A stretch of 64,000 bases of DNA from an uncultured Paraprevotella sp. (GCA_944321565.1 CALULT010000003.1:1-64000), one strand, 5' to 3'. Positions 25,313 through 36,202 are shown, counted from the first letter of the stretch. Numbers and translations are program-made. Notes: generated by a model from the sequence alone, not told the origin.

Positions 25313-27666
25313 TAGAATTTGAAGGGGGTATCCTTCACATATATTTTATAGGACTTGATGCTTTCCGGTGCCCCTTGTTCCACGCGCGGAAGATATTGGA
25401 AGCCTCCGAGCTGCTGCACTGCTCCTAAATCCAGCACGATGTAGTGTGGGAATTTCACGTTTTGGTTGGTGCTCCAATAAGTTGATTCCTGAAGGTCGAA
25501 TATCTTGTCGGCCGTCTTGTTGCCCGTGGTGATATCCTCATCGTCGGCGTATGCTACAGTCCACGGTTCGCGGCTGATGCGTTGTCCTTTTTCGTCAAGC
25601 ATGTACCATTCCGCAATGCAGGCATATTCACGGTCATTGTGCGAGTTGAGGGCTTCGATACAAACGTAACGTCCGCTCACGGGTTGGTCGAACTTGACTT
25701 CCTGCCAGCCGTTTCCTGCTGCGAATTCTCCGGTTTTGCAGGGTGTTTCACCCGTCAGGTCAAGGTTTTGTCCTTCTTTGCGGTGTGTGTTCGGGGCTGC
25801 CACGTTCAGCTTGTCGATGATGGGTTTGTCCAATCCTTCGACCACGGTTTCCTGCGGTCCTACGATATCCTGCACGATGATTTCGTTTTCGCCTTTTTTC
25901 AGCCAGCATCCGGGCATGTAAAGCGTCTGTTGCGGCCCTATTTTCCAGAACCGGCCGATGGCATGTCCGTTCACGTAAACTTGTCCTTTTCCCCAAGTCT
26001 CCATATTAATAAAGGTGTCGCCCGTTTTTTTCAAGTTGAAGGTGGCTCGGTAACACCCTGGAACTTTTTGCCCTTTCAGCGGCACGTATTTCATGTCCCT
26101 TTGCGCCTGATAGCTGTCGCTGAGAGTATAAACCTGCCAGTTTTTCAGATTGATGGTTACTTGGCTTCCGCTTTCCATGGCGTAGCTCAGTTCCACCTTT
26201 TCCGTGATTCCTTTGAAATCCTTGATGGCACGCCCGAAGTTGATTCGTCCCATGGCTTCTACCAAGATATCCAGCTGGTCGCTGTCTTTCATGGGCGGGA
26301 GCAGCATCGTCTTTTCATGGTTGCGGCGGTCGAGCGAACCAATCAGCTTGCCATTGATGAACACCTGCGTGTAGTCGTGTCCGTCGGTGACGGTGAGGAC
26401 GCTTTGCACCGGCACCTCGGGTGCTTTTGTGCGATAGAGTATAGAACCCCAACCTTGGTTGAAAGCTTCCATTGTCTGGATGTCCATCGTGGTTTTGGCT
26501 TCCGGCAGGTTTTCAAATAAAGGTGCCACTTCCGTGAAGGCCACTTCCGGAATTGTAATCACCGGAAACGCTTTCGGAATCGAGGGCAATTTCTTGTCGC
26601 TGTATCCGGCCAGCATCTCGCGCAATTCCATATATTTGGGAGTCGTTTGTCCGGCTTCGTTGATGGGCGCATCGTAGTCGTAGGAAGTCACGTCGGGCGA
26701 GAATCCAGGGCTGTTGGCGCCGGCCCAGTGCCCCCAGCTAGTTCCCCCATGGGTCATATATAGGGAGAAAGAGATGCCATTGTCCAGCATTTCCTTCAGT
26801 CCGCCTACCATTTCCTTGCTGCCGCGCGTCTCGTGACGTCCGCCCCATTTGTCGAACCATCCGCTCCAAAACTCGGAACACATCAAAGGTGATTCTGGCC
26901 GCAGTTCTTTCAGTTTCTTAAATTCGTTTTCAATGTTGGCTCCCGTCCCGAAATTCATGGTCCATACTAAGTCGTCCAATCCGTTCTTGGTGAAATTCGA
27001 ACTCCAATCGCATTGGAAGAGTGTCACATTGTCGAATCCCGATTCGCGGATGATATCCCGGATGGCAGACACGTAAGGTTTGTCCTCACCGTAGGAACCA
27101 TATTCGTTTTCCACCTGCACCATGATGATGGGGCCTCCCTTGTCAATGGTCAGGCCACTGATTTGTTCGCCCAGTTTCTTGGCGAAGATGCGGTAACGCT
27201 CCATGAAGTAGGGGTCTTGTTCACGCAATCGGATATCTTTCTTTTTCAACAGCCACCAAGGCAGTCCGCCCATTTCCCATTCGGCACATACATATGGCCC
27301 TGGGCGCACGATGACATACAAACCGTTTTTCTGCGCCAGGCGGATGAATTCGGCCACGTCATTGTTGCCCGTGAAGTCGAATTTGCCTTCTTCCTGTTCA
27401 TGGATGTTCCAAAACACATAGAGACAGAGGGTGTTCATGCCCAATGCCTTGCACATCTTGATTCGATGCTCCCAATAAGGGCGCGGGATGCGCGGATAAT
27501 GCACTTCTGCCGCTTTGACGATAAAGGGCTTGTTGTTCAACAGGAACGTTTTGTTCCCGACGTCGAAGGTTTCTGTCTTGGCTTGGATGCTGCCAGGAGC
27601 GCACAGGAACAGCCCTGCTGCAAGCAAAGAGGCTTTCAGTGCGTTGCCGATACTTTTGTTCATCAT
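25312..27666 (-). CDS. Secreted GH35 beta-galactosidase with F5/8 type C domain
   Basis: 784 aa from ATG 27666 (MMNKSIGNA); the frame extends to 27759, but upstream residues run past the promoter. A signal peptide ends near APGSIQA. The GH35 barrel carries acid/base Glu188 in QVENEYGSYG and nucleophile Glu265 in CSEFWSG. Beta-sandwich domains follow, including YVNGHAIGRFWKIGPQQT, which is typical of GH35. A C-terminal coagulation-factor-like discoidin domain (about 630-784) ends in KSYKIYVKD. It removes terminal beta-galactose from pectic galactan, arabinogalactan or host glycans; the linkage is not determinable here. It stands alone without a SusCD pair. Confidence 0.93.
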   Translation of the reverse strand: MMNKSIGNALKASLLAAGLFLCAPGSIQAKTETFDVGNKTFLLNNKPFIVKAAEVHYPRIPRPYWEHRIKMCKALGMNTLCLYVFWNIHEQEEGKFDFTGNNDVAEFIRLAQKNGLYVIVRPGPYVCAEWEMGGLPWWLLKKKDIRLREQDPYFMERYRIFAKKLGEQISGLTIDKGGPIIMVQVENEYGSYGEDKPYVSAIRDIIRESGFDNVTLFQCDWSSNFTKNGLDDLVWTMNFGTGANIENEFKKLKELRPESPLMCSEFWSGWFDKWGGRHETRGSKEMVGGLKEMLDNGISFSLYMTHGGTSWGHWAGANSPGFSPDVTSYDYDAPINEAGQTTPKYMELREMLAGYSDKKLPSIPKAFPVITIPEVAFTEVAPLFENLPEAKTTMDIQTMEAFNQGWGSILYRTKAPEVPVQSVLTVTDGHDYTQVFINGKLIGSLDRRNHEKTMLLPPMKDSDQLDILVEAMGRINFGRAIKDFKGITEKVELSYAMESGSQVTINLKNWQVYTLSDSYQAQRDMKYVPLKGQKVPGCYRATFNLKKTGDTFINMETWGKGQVYVNGHAIGRFWKIGPQQTLYMPGCWLKKGENEIIVQDIVGPQETVVEGLDKPIIDKLNVAAPNTHRKEGQNLDLTGETPCKTGEFAAGNGWQEVKFDQPVSGRYVCIEALNSHNDREYACIAEWYMLDEKGQRISREPWTVAYADDEDITTGNKTADKIFDLQESTYWSTNQNVKFPHYIVLDLGAVQQLGGFQYLPRVEQGAPESIKSYKIYVKDTPFKF

Positions 27667-27716
27667 AGAAAATAAGTTAATTGTAAATGAGTTCCTCATA
27701 TATTTGATTTCAATCC

Positions 27717-27747
27717 CAAAAATACGACACTTATTTCTTATATACAA
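27717..27747 (-). promoter_or_regulatory. Promoter of GH35 gene
   Basis: On the minus strand TTG (27745-27747), 20 bp, TATTTTTG (27717-27724). Confidence 0.65.
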
Positions 27748-27796
27748 GTTTTTGGGCAAAAAGGATGGGAGGGAGGGCGAAAACTTCCCTTGGGCG

Positions 27797-27827
27797 TTGA
27801 ATAGTTCGTAAAAAAAGGATAACTTTG
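27797..27827 (+). promoter_or_regulatory. Promoter of aspS
   Basis: TTG (27797-27799), 20 bp, TAACTTTG (27820-27827), 32 bp before the start codon. Confidence 0.7.
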
Positions 27828-27859
27828 TACGTTGAATTCGTTTTTAAGCAGATAAATTT

Positions 27860-29620
27860 ATGTATAGGACAAATACTTGTGGCGAATTGAGGCTTTCCGA
27901 TGCCGGAAAGGAAGTGACATTGGCCGGATGGGTGCAACGGGTGCGCAAGATGGGCGGAATGGTTTTCGTGGACTTACGCGACCGCTATGGCATCACTCAG
28001 TTGGTGTTTAATGAAGAAGTGGATCATGCGCTTTGCGAACAGGCCAACAAACTTGGACGAGAGGATGTGATCCAGGTCAAGGGTAAAGTGAATGAACGGG
28101 AGTGCAAGAACCAGCACCTGCCGACGGGTGAGATTGAAATTGTCGTGGGCGGCCTGACCGTGCTGAACTCTTCCGAGGTGCCGCCCTTCACCATTGAAGA
28201 TAACACGGACGGGGGCGATGACCTCCGCATGAAATACCGTTATTTGGATTTGCGGCGCAGTTGTGTGCGCAAGAACTTGGAATTGCGCCACCGCATGACG
28301 ATGGAAGTGCGCCGTTACCTGGACAGCAAAGGCTTCTTGGAAATCGAGACTCCGATGCTCATCGGTTCTACGCCTGAAGGGGCGCGCGATTTTGTAGTGC
28401 CTTCGCGCATGAATCCAGGACAGTTCTACGCGCTGCCCCAAAGTCCGCAAACGTTGAAACAGTTGCTGATGGTGGCTGGCATGGACCGTTATTTCCAAAT
28501 TGTGAAATGTTTCCGCGACGAAGACCTCCGAGCCGACAGGCAACCCGAATTCACGCAAATCGACTGCGAGATGAGTTTCGTGGAACAAGAAGACGTAATC
28601 AACCTTTTCGAGGGCATGGCCAAACATTTGTTCAAGACTATCCGGGGCGTGGAACTCACGGAACCGTTCCCGCGAATGCCTTGGAGCGAAGCCATGCGAC
28701 GTTTCGGAAGCGACAAGCCCGATACGCGTTTCGGCATGGAATTTGTCGAACTGATGGACGTGCTGAAGGGCACGGGCGAGTTTTCAGTGTTCAACGACGC
28801 CCGTTACATCGGTGGCATTTGTGCACCCGGATGTGCTCCTTACACCCGCAAACAGCTTGACCAACTGACAGATTTCGTGAAACGCAGCCAAATCGGCGCG
28901 AAGGGGTTGGTTTATGCACGGGTGCAGGAGGACGGCAGCGTGAAGTCGAGCGTGGACAAGTTCTATGCGCAGGAGGTGCTGCAGCGCCTGAAAGAGGCCA
29001 TGCAGGCTAATCCCGGCGACCTTATTCTCGTCATGAGCGGAGACGATGTGATGAAGACGCGCAAACAGCTTTGTGAATTGCGTTTGGAAATGGGCAACCG
29101 GTTGGGGCTGCGCGACAAGAATAAGTTTTCGCTCCTGTGGGTGGTGGACTTCCCCATGTTTGAATGGAGCGAGGAAGAAGGCCGCCTGATGGCCATGCAC
29201 CACCCGTTCACGCATCCCAAGGACGAAGACATCCCCTTGCTCGACACCCATCCCGAGGACGTGAGGGCCGATGCCTACGACATGGTCTGCAATGGCGTGG
29301 AAGTTGGCGGTGGTTCCATCCGTATCCATGACCCGGAACTGCAGGACAAGATGTTCAAAATCCTTGGTTTCACCGAAGAACGCGCCCAGGAACAGTTCGG
29401 ATTCCTGATGAATGCGTTCAAATACGGTGCGCCTCCTCATGGAGGATTGGCCTACGGGCTCGACCGGTGGGTAAGTTTGTTTGCCGGACTGGATAGCATC
29501 CGCGATTGCATTGCTTTCCCGAAAAACAACAAGGGGCGCGACGTGATGTTGGATGCACCGGCAGCTTTGGATCAGAAACAGTTGGATGAACTGAATTTGG
29601 TGGTTGACATCAAGGAGTGA
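27860..29620 (+). CDS. aspS: Aspartyl-tRNA synthetase
   Basis: 586 aa class II synthetase of the bacterial type. The N-terminal OB-fold anticodon-binding domain (about 1-105) includes [21 protein letters not shown]. Motif 2 is [18 protein letters not shown], a GAD insertion domain follows (about 290-410), and motif 3 is [21 protein letters not shown]. Length is typical. Flanked by its own promoter and a very strong terminator, so monocistronic. Confidence 0.97.
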   Translation: MYRTNTCGELRLSDAGKEVTLAGWVQRVRKMGGMVFVDLRDRYGITQLVFNEEVDHALCEQANKLGREDVIQVKGKVNERECKNQHLPTGEIEIVVGGLTVLNSSEVPPFTIEDNTDGGDDLRMKYRYLDLRRSCVRKNLELRHRMTMEVRRYLDSKGFLEIETPMLIGSTPEGARDFVVPSRMNPGQFYALPQSPQTLKQLLMVAGMDRYFQIVKCFRDEDLRADRQPEFTQIDCEMSFVEQEDVINLFEGMAKHLFKTIRGVELTEPFPRMPWSEAMRRFGSDKPDTRFGMEFVELMDVLKGTGEFSVFNDARYIGGICAPGCAPYTRKQLDQLTDFVKRSQIGAKGLVYARVQEDGSVKSSVDKFYAQEVLQRLKEAMQANPGDLILVMSGDDVMKTRKQLCELRLEMGNRLGLRDKNKFSLLWVVDFPMFEWSEEEGRLMAMHHPFTHPKDEDIPLLDTHPEDVRADAYDMVCNGVEVGGGSIRIHDPELQDKMFKILGFTEERAQEQFGFLMNAFKYGAPPHGGLAYGLDRWVSLFAGLDSIRDCIAFPKNNKGRDVMLDAPAALDQKQLDELNLVVDIKE

Positions 29621-29649
29621 TGCACATGCCGCCGTGGTGTGTGCCACTT

Positions 29650-29691
29650 GAAACCGGGATGCCTGCTTTTTAAAACAGGCATCCCGGTTTC
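29650..29691 (+). terminator. Terminator of aspS
   Basis: Perfect 16-bp stem (29650-29665 with 29676-29691) around a 10-nt loop. The tail TTTCGC is short, but the stem is very stable. Confidence 0.75.
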
Positions 29692-29746
29692 AGTTTCGCA
29701 AACAGGAAAAAAGAGTGCTTTCCAAAAGAAGTAGTACTTAAATGGA

Positions 29747-29833
29747 CAAGTAAGATATCTTACTTGGGCAAAGAAGATATCTTACTTTGCCAAGTCAGTA
29801 TATCTTCTTTTGGGGAGGTTAGTAACTTTTGGA
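29747..29833. repeat. Palindromic intergenic repeat, copy A
   Basis: Between the convergent aspS and RNA helicase genes. It contains the 10-bp palindrome AAGATATCTT twice (29752-29761 and 29774-29783, 22 bp apart), each inside a longer dyad (AAGTAAGATATCTTACTT; then GGCAAAG...CTTTGCC). These are followed by GCCAAGTCAGTATATCTTCTTTT and TTAGTAACTTTTGGA. The same arrangement recurs at 56229-56338. Confidence 0.75.
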
Positions 29834-29896
29834 AACCGGCCAGCGTTGCTCCCTAAGGGCGGAGGCCGTTATTCAAACCTTCATGTCGAGACCTGG

Positions 29897-31372
29897 CTAT
29901 TCATTTCCTCCGGTCATATTTCCGTTGTCAATAGGAGCCGATGGTTGTTCCGTGTTGTTTGCATCACTTCCCGGACGAGAATGTTTTTTCCGGTTGTGCC
30001 GCCACCGCGACGGGCGTTTCCGTTTCTTTTCCGTGGATTGTTCCGGCTTTGCATCGGCTTGGTGGTTGCCATTTTCTGCTCCCTGCACGATGTTTTCGTC
30101 CGGATTGTCGCCTTGCGCGTTGCCGTTTGACCTTTCTTGTGGTTTTTCTTTTCCGCGTTTGCGGTTGTTCGACCGTTTCCGATTGTCACGCCGTTTCCTG
30201 TCACGTGGCTTTTCTGCCGTTTTCCCAGTGACGGCCGGGGCTTCCATGCCTTCTGGCAAGGGGCGTTTTTCGATGTTGATTTTCAGGAAGCGTTCAATGG
30301 CTGCGAACTTTTGGCGGTCTTTTTCGCTTACGAACGTAATGGCTTCACCATCGTTGTTCGCACGGGCCGTACGGCCGATACGATGGACGTAGTCTTCCGC
30401 GTCGTGGGGAACATCGAAGTTGATAACCAATTGGATGTCGTCAATATCTATGCCGCGCGCCACAATGTCTGTTGCAACCAGCACGTTGATTTGCTGTGCC
30501 TTGAACTGGTACATCACTTCATCACGTTCATGCTGGTCCAGGTCGGAATGCATCGCACCCACATTGAATCCTGCCCGTTTCAGGACAATGGCCATGTCTT
30601 TCACTTTCTGTTTGGAGGAAGCAAAGATGATGACCCTTTGGGGAGGTTGGGCTGCAAATAGTTTTTTGATTAAGGTGACCTTTTGGGCTTCGTAACAGAT
30701 ATAAGCCGATTGCACGATTTTGTCGGCCGGCCGCGATACTGCCAGTTTCACTTCCACCGGGTCGCGCAGGATAGTGCGGGCCAAGTCTTGTATCTTTTTA
30801 GGCATTGTGGCCGAAAACATGATGGTCTGGCGTTCTGCGGGCAGATGTTTGACGATTTGCATGATGTCATCGTTGAATCCCATGTCCAACATGCGGTCGG
30901 CTTCGTCGAGCACGAAAAACGAAACCCGCGACAAATCCACATTCCCAAGACTCAAATGGCTGATCAGGCGGCCTGGCGTGGCAATAACGACATCCGCCCC
31001 CATGGAAAGCCCCCGTTTTTCCTGTTCATAACGGATGCCGTCGTTTCCACCGTAAACGGCTACGCTTGACACTGACATATAATAGGAAAAGCCCTCCATG
31101 GCTTGATCTATTTGTTGGGCAAGTTCGCGGGTTGGCGACATGATGACACAATTGATGGCATCCGACGGATATCCTCCGTCGCTCAACTTACTCAGTATAG
31201 GAAGAAGGAAAGCCGCCGTTTTGCCGGTTCCTGTTTGTGCCACGCCAATCAGGTCGCGTCCTTCGAGAATTACGGGAATGGCATGTTCCTGGATTGGCGT
31301 ACATTCCGTAAAGTTCATATCGTCCAAGGCGTCGAGCACTTGGTCGTTTAAGTCCAAATCGTAAAAATCCAC
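29897..31372 (-). CDS. DEAD-box ATP-dependent RNA helicase (RhlE type)
   Basis: 491 aa. Helicase motifs in order: Q motif CTPIQEHAIP, Walker A AQTGTGKTAA, PTRELAQQ, ATPGRL, DEAD (VLDEADRM), FSATMPK, IIFASSKQK, VATDIVARGIDIDD and HRIGRTAR. A C-terminal extension of about 120 residues rich in Arg, Lys, Asn and Gln (from about 375) is the usual basic RNA-binding tail of RhlE/CsdA-like proteins in ribosome assembly and RNA decay. The start appears to be GTG (VDFYDLDL), as no ATG lies in frame upstream. It is 60 bp downstream of lptG in the same direction and may be read from the lon-tgt-lptG transcript. Confidence 0.92.
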   Translation of the reverse strand: MDFYDLDLNDQVLDALDDMNFTECTPIQEHAIPVILEGRDLIGVAQTGTGKTAAFLLPILSKLSDGGYPSDAINCVIMSPTRELAQQIDQAMEGFSYYMSVSSVAVYGGNDGIRYEQEKRGLSMGADVVIATPGRLISHLSLGNVDLSRVSFFVLDEADRMLDMGFNDDIMQIVKHLPAERQTIMFSATMPKKIQDLARTILRDPVEVKLAVSRPADKIVQSAYICYEAQKVTLIKKLFAAQPPQRVIIFASSKQKVKDMAIVLKRAGFNVGAMHSDLDQHERDEVMYQFKAQQINVLVATDIVARGIDIDDIQLVINFDVPHDAEDYVHRIGRTARANNDGEAITFVSEKDRQKFAAIERFLKINIEKRPLPEGMEAPAVTGKTAEKPRDRKRRDNRKRSNNRKRGKEKPQERSNGNAQGDNPDENIVQGAENGNHQADAKPEQSTEKKRKRPSRWRHNRKKHSRPGSDANNTEQPSAPIDNGNMTGGNE

Positions 31373-31432
31373 TTCTTTTCTTTTTATCTTGTATAACTAA
31401 TATATAATGTGTGACCAATTATTTGTTGTTCC

Positions 31433-32539
31433 CTATTGCGGAGCTTTCTTGTAAAGGAAGAACGCAATGAAGGCAAATATGATATTGGGCATCCATGCGG
31501 CTAACGCAGGAGGCCAGTCGGCATTGATGGCAAATGTAGAGGATACGGTCTGGAACAGGATGTAGGATGCGCTTAGCCCCAGTCCGATTCCCAAATACAA
31601 TCCCATGCCGCCTTTGCGTTTACGCGCGGAAAGCGACAGGCCGATGATGGTCAGGATAAACGAGGCAAACGGTGTGGCAAACCGTTTCTGATATTCCACT
31701 TCGAATGGCTTGACGTTTCCTGAGCCACGGGCCCGTTGTTTGACAATATATTCCTTCAGTTCCGGACTTGTCAGGGTCTCCTGCTGGTTGCGCGTCAGCA
31801 AGAAGTCGGACGGTTCCATGGCAATGATGGAATCAATTTTCGAGCCGTGGCTGATGTATTCGCGCATGCCTTTCAGTTCGCGCAACGTGTAATTCCGGAT
31901 GGTCCAATGGTAACGTTCATCGGACAAGGTGTCATACGAAACGGACGTGGCGGTGAGGTGGGACACCAATTTCTTGTTCACGAACTTGTCCAATGAAAAA
32001 TGGTAGCCCGTCTTGGTGCGCCCGTCGAAATGTTCGATGAAAGCGATGACTCCCGTGTCCACCTGCAATTGCACGTTTTGGGCGAATTCTGTTTTCTTCT
32101 TTTTCTTATATACGTTTTCAAAGTTCAGGCGCGTCACGCTTCCCTGGGGAATCACGTAGGCACCCAGCAAAAAGGTCATCACGGCAATAATGGCGGCCGA
32201 AATCATATAGGGGCGCATCAGCCGTTTGAAACTCATGCCCGCCGCCATCATGGCGATAATCTCGGAATTCTCGGCCAGCTTGGACGTAAAGAATATCACG
32301 GAGATGAAGACAAACAGCGGGCTGAACAGGTTGGAAAAATAGGGGACGAAGTTGGCGTAATATTCGAGGATGATTCCTTTCCACGGCGCGTTGTTCGTGG
32401 TGAACTTGTCAATGTTCTCATTAAAGTCGAACACGACCGCGATGGAGATAATCAGCGCGATGGAAAAGAAGTATGTGCCCAAGAACTTCTTGATGATATA
32501 TACATCCAGCTTAGAGATGAGAGACTTATGCCATTTCAT
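31433..32539 (-). CDS. LptF/LptG-type LPS export permease (YjgP/YjgQ)
   Basis: 368 aa inner-membrane permease of the LptB2FG complex that extracts lipopolysaccharide from the inner membrane. The family layout is clear: the N-terminal motif LDVYIIKKFLGTYFFS, three helices (about 20-120), a periplasmic beta-jellyroll (about 130-280, including TGVIAFIEHFDGRTKTGYHF) and three C-terminal helices (about 285-365, with PFASFILTIIGLSLSARK). Whether it is the F or G paralogue cannot be told from one copy. It lies 19 bp after tgt in a lon-tgt-lpt order common in Bacteroidales. Confidence 0.88.
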   Translation of the reverse strand: MKWHKSLISKLDVYIIKKFLGTYFFSIALIISIAVVFDFNENIDKFTTNNAPWKGIILEYYANFVPYFSNLFSPLFVFISVIFFTSKLAENSEIIAMMAAGMSFKRLMRPYMISAAIIAVMTFLLGAYVIPQGSVTRLNFENVYKKKKKTEFAQNVQLQVDTGVIAFIEHFDGRTKTGYHFSLDKFVNKKLVSHLTATSVSYDTLSDERYHWTIRNYTLRELKGMREYISHGSKIDSIIAMEPSDFLLTRNQQETLTSPELKEYIVKQRARGSGNVKPFEVEYQKRFATPFASFILTIIGLSLSARKRKGGMGLYLGIGLGLSASYILFQTVSSTFAINADWPPALAAWMPNIIFAFIAFFLYKKAPQ

Positions 32540-32558
32540 TAGCGTCTTTGTTTAATGT

Positions 32559-33689
32559 TTACAACCGCTCCGTCACGCGTTTCAACATGGATGTTTTCCA
32601 AGACGGGAAGTCTCCCGCAAGTATATGGCGACGTGCTTCGCGCGTGAGCCACAAGTAGAAGGCAAGGTTATGGACAGATGCAATCTGCAGGGCCAAAAGT
32701 TCCTGGGCTTTGAACAAATGGTGCAGATAAGCCTTGGTATAGGCTTTGTCCACGTATGACGCCCCCTCGGGGTCTATTGGAGAGAAGTCGTCTTCCCATT
32801 TTTTGTTCCGCATGTTCATGATGCCGTTTTGTGTGAACAACATGCCGTTGCGCCCGTTGCGCGTAGGCATCACGCAGTCGAACATATCCACGCCCCGTTC
32901 TATGCCTTCAAGAATATTGGCCGGAGTGCCTACTCCCATCAGATAGCGGGGCTTGTCTTTCGGCAGGATTCCGTTGACCACTTCTATCATTTCGTACATG
33001 ACTTCCGTGGGTTCGCCCACAGCCAAACCGCCGATAGCGTTCCCGTCCGCTTCTTTCGAAGCGACAAACTCGGCCGACTGGATGCGCAAGTCTTTGTAGG
33101 TGCAGCCTTGTACGATGGGGAAGAGCGATTGCTGGTAACCATATTTAGGTTCTGTTTCGTTGAAGCGGCGGATACAACGGTCCAACCAACGATGAGTCAG
33201 CCCAAGACTTCTTTTGGCGTATTCGTAGTCGGCAGTGCCCGGCGGGCATTCGTCGAAAGCCATCATGATGTCCGCGCCGATAGCCCGTTCGATGTCCATC
33301 ACCTTTTCAGGAGTGAAAATGTGTTTCGACCCGTCAATGTGCGAACGGAACTCGCATCCTTCTTCCCTCAACTTGCGGATGCCGGTCAGTGAGAACACTT
33401 GGAATCCGCCGCTGTCAGTCAGGATGGGGCGGTCGAAGCCATTGAACTTATGCAGTCCTCCCGCTTTTTCCAAAATATGGATTCCCGGCCGCAGATACAA
33501 GTGGTAGGTATTCCCAAGGATAATCTGCGCCTTGATGTCTTCCTTCAGTTCCCATTGGTGTACAGCTTTCACGGAACCAACCGTTCCCACCGGCATGAAT
33601 ACCGGAGTCTCGATGGTTCCATGGCCTGTCGTAATCAGGCCGGCACGTGCTGAGGTTTGTGCATCTGTATGTTGAAGCTCAAATTTCAT
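32559..33689 (-). CDS. tgt: tRNA-guanine transglycosylase
   Basis: 376 aa. It exchanges guanine-34 for preQ1 in tRNAs with GUN anticodons, for queuosine synthesis. Visible features are the general acid/base Asp92 in PILTDSGGFQVFS, GGLAVGEP, the nucleophile in DCVMPTRNGRNG and MGVGTP. The zinc-site cysteines of the canonical C-terminal CxCxxC appear replaced: after FSPIDPEGASYV there is no CxC pair, a variant seen in Bacteroidetes Tgt. Its start overlaps the lon stop codon (ATGA). Confidence 0.94.
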   Translation of the reverse strand: MKFELQHTDAQTSARAGLITTGHGTIETPVFMPVGTVGSVKAVHQWELKEDIKAQIILGNTYHLYLRPGIHILEKAGGLHKFNGFDRPILTDSGGFQVFSLTGIRKLREEGCEFRSHIDGSKHIFTPEKVMDIERAIGADIMMAFDECPPGTADYEYAKRSLGLTHRWLDRCIRRFNETEPKYGYQQSLFPIVQGCTYKDLRIQSAEFVASKEADGNAIGGLAVGEPTEVMYEMIEVVNGILPKDKPRYLMGVGTPANILEGIERGVDMFDCVMPTRNGRNGMLFTQNGIMNMRNKKWEDDFSPIDPEGASYVDKAYTKAYLHHLFKAQELLALQIASVHNLAFYLWLTREARRHILAGDFPSWKTSMLKRVTERL

Positions 33690-36142
33690 TTATCTTCTTT
33701 TTGCGGTTCTTCAAAAGTGAATTCGATGGCATTCTTCACTTTCTCGTCGAGCAAGGCAAAGTCAAGCACTTCCGACACGTCGCTCACGTAGTGGAAAGTC
33801 AGCCCTTTGAGATACATTTCCGGTATTTCTTCAATGTTCTTCCGGTTTTCCTCACACATGATAATGTCTTTGATGCCCGCCCGCTTGGCAGCCAGGATTT
33901 TTTCCTTGATGCCACCAACGGGAAGCACTTTTCCCCGCAATGTGATTTCTCCTGTCATAGCCAGGTTGGGGCGTACTTTGCGTTGCGTCAAAGCCGAAGC
34001 AATGGACGTGGCCATGGTGATGCCTGCCGAAGGCCCGTCTTTGGGCACGGCTCCTTCCGGGACATGCACATGGATGTTCCATTGCTCGAAGATTCGCGGA
34101 TCAATATGCAGGTGGTCGGCATGTGCTTTGATGTATTCCAAGGCCAGCACGGCCGATTCTTTCATCACGTCGCCCAAATTTCCTGTCAATGTCAGTTTGC
34201 TGCCTTTGCCGCGGCTTACGCTTGTTTCAATAAACAGGATTTCGCCTCCGACCGAAGTCCATGCCAGTCCCGTTACTACGCCGGCATATCCGTTGCCTTG
34301 ATATTTGTCGCGCGTGAAAATAGGCTTGCCCAACAAGCGTTCCACATCGGCCACTTTCACATCCGTGCAGGAGAAAATGCTGTTCCGGGCGTACTCCAGG
34401 GCCATTTTGCGGAACACCTTATTGATTTGTTTCTCCAATCCGCGCACGCCCGACTCACGAGTGTAGTTCTCAATGATATATTCTAATGCCGGGCGGCTGA
34501 TTTTGATTTCCGGATGATTGGCCAAACCGTTGTTTTCTTTTTCTTTTGGAACCAAATGCCGCTTGGCAATCTCGATTTTTTCTTCTGTGATATATCCGCT
34601 GACTTCTATCAGCTCCATGCGGTCGAGGAGCGGGTGGGGAATAGTGCCTATGTTGTTGGCCGTTGCAATGAACATCACTTTGGACAAGTCGTAGTCCACA
34701 TCCAGGAAATTGTCGTGGAAAGCGTTGTTCTGTTCCGGGTCGAGCACTTCCAGCAAGGCGGACGAGGGGTCGCCGTTCACGGTGGCCTGGGTCACCTTGT
34801 CGATTTCATCCAAAATGAATACGGGATTGGACGAACCTGCCTTAATCATATTTTTGATGATGCGTCCCGGCATGGCTCCGATATAAGTACGGCGATGACC
34901 GCGGATTTCAGCTTCGTCGTGTAGTCCTCCAAGCGACATTCGGATGTATTTCCGTTTCAAGGCCGATGCGATGCTTTTGCCTAGCGAAGTCTTTCCCACG
35001 CCCGGAGGGCCATAAAGGCAAATGATAGGTGATTTCAGGTCCCCGCGCAATTGGAGCACGGCAAGGTGTTCCAGGATGCGTTCCTTCACCTTTTCCAGTC
35101 CATAGTGGTCCTTGTTTAATACCTTTTCGGCATTTTTCAGGTTGAGGTTGTCTTCCGTATAAGTGTTCCAAGGCAAGCTCAACATCGTTTGCAAGTAGTT
35201 GAGCTGCACGTTGTAATCCGGGCTTTGCGGATTCAGGCGTTCCAGCTTATCCACTTCACGGTCGAATATTTGGGCGACTTCTTCCGGCCAATTCTTTTTG
35301 ACCGCTTCCGCACGCAGGTCATGCAAGTCATGGTCTTGCGGTGTTCCGCCCAACTCGTCCTGTATGTTCTTGATTTGTTGCTGCAAGAAATATTCCCGTT
35401 GTTGGGTATCCAGGTCTTCACGGGTCTTGCGTTGGATTTCGGCCCGTAGTTCAGAATATTGGATTTCGCGGTTCAATATCTTGAGAAGCTGCACCGTGCG
35501 CAAGTCCAACGCCCCTTCTTCCAGCAAATTCATTTTGTTGGCTATCGGGAAGGGGAAATTCGCGCAGATGAAATTCACCAAGAACATGTTGTTTTTGATG
35601 TTTTTGACAGCAAACATGGACTCCTTGGGAATTTGGTCGCTCACTTGTATATAGTGTATTGTACGGTCACGGCAGGCTTCCACCAACATTTCGAACTCCT
35701 TGTTGCTTTTGGAAGGAAGCTTGTCGTCCAATTTTTCCACGGCGCCAGTCAGATAAGGCTTTTCCGACACGATACTGTTCAGGCTGAAACGGCTCATGCC
35801 TTGAAGTATCACGGTGGTGGAATGATCCGGAAGTTCCAAGATGCGGATGATTTTAGCCATCGTCCCAATGTGGTATAAGTCATCAAAACCGGGATTCTCC
35901 GTCTCCGGGTTCAACTGGCATGCTACACCGATATTGAGTTTGTTCTTAGATGCGGTCTTCGCCAGGCGGAGAGAAGACTTCCGGCCAACAGCCACAGGCA
36001 ACACCACTCCAGGGAAAAGCACCATGTTGCGCAACGGAAGGATTGGCAATGTATCCTCCATTTCCACGTCAAACACGCTGGACTCATCTCCTTCGAAGTC
36101 TGCAACCAATGAAAATGGATTCTGATTATCGTCAATTTGCAT
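33686..36142 (-). CDS. lon: ATP-dependent protease Lon
   Basis: 818 aa cytoplasmic AAA+ protease degrading misfolded and regulatory proteins. The N-terminal LAN domain (about 30-230) begins [20 protein letters not shown] coiled region and an AAA+ module follow, with Walker [15 protein letters not shown] and Walker [11 protein letters not shown]. The protease domain has the catalytic Ser in [12 protein letters not shown] and Lys in [11 protein letters not shown]. First gene of the lon-tgt-lptG operon; its stop overlaps tgt. Confidence 0.97.
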   Translation of the reverse strand: MQIDDNQNPFSLVADFEGDESSVFDVEMEDTLPILPLRNMVLFPGVVLPVAVGRKSSLRLAKTASKNKLNIGVACQLNPETENPGFDDLYHIGTMAKIIRILELPDHSTTVILQGMSRFSLNSIVSEKPYLTGAVEKLDDKLPSKSNKEFEMLVEACRDRTIHYIQVSDQIPKESMFAVKNIKNNMFLVNFICANFPFPIANKMNLLEEGALDLRTVQLLKILNREIQYSELRAEIQRKTREDLDTQQREYFLQQQIKNIQDELGGTPQDHDLHDLRAEAVKKNWPEEVAQIFDREVDKLERLNPQSPDYNVQLNYLQTMLSLPWNTYTEDNLNLKNAEKVLNKDHYGLEKVKERILEHLAVLQLRGDLKSPIICLYGPPGVGKTSLGKSIASALKRKYIRMSLGGLHDEAEIRGHRRTYIGAMPGRIIKNMIKAGSSNPVFILDEIDKVTQATVNGDPSSALLEVLDPEQNNAFHDNFLDVDYDLSKVMFIATANNIGTIPHPLLDRMELIEVSGYITEEKIEIAKRHLVPKEKENNGLANHPEIKISRPALEYIIENYTRESGVRGLEKQINKVFRKMALEYARNSIFSCTDVKVADVERLLGKPIFTRDKYQGNGYAGVVTGLAWTSVGGEILFIETSVSRGKGSKLTLTGNLGDVMKESAVLALEYIKAHADHLHIDPRIFEQWNIHVHVPEGAVPKDGPSAGITMATSIASALTQRKVRPNLAMTGEITLRGKVLPVGGIKEKILAAKRAGIKDIIMCEENRKNIEEIPEMYLKGLTFHYVSDVSEVLDFALLDEKVKNAIEFTFEEPQKEDK

Positions 36143-36194
36143 ATTAAAAGCCTTAAAATGATTGTGCTGAACAGATTTTTTTCACAAAACGTGG

Positions 36195-36202
36195 CAAAGA
36201 TA
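36195..36202 (-). promoter_or_regulatory. -7 element of lon operon
   Basis: TATCTTTG on the minus strand, 53 bp before lon. No matching -33 at 19-21 bp. The classic CIRCE and sigma-32 boxes were looked for by eye and not seen. Confidence 0.5.

Noticed and set aside
25582..26520. 312-aa plus-strand frame inside GH35
   Set aside because: Antisense shadow of the C-terminal domains of the beta-galactosidase.
28784..29647. 287-aa minus-strand frame inside aspS
   Set aside because: Antisense shadow of a highly conserved synthetase.
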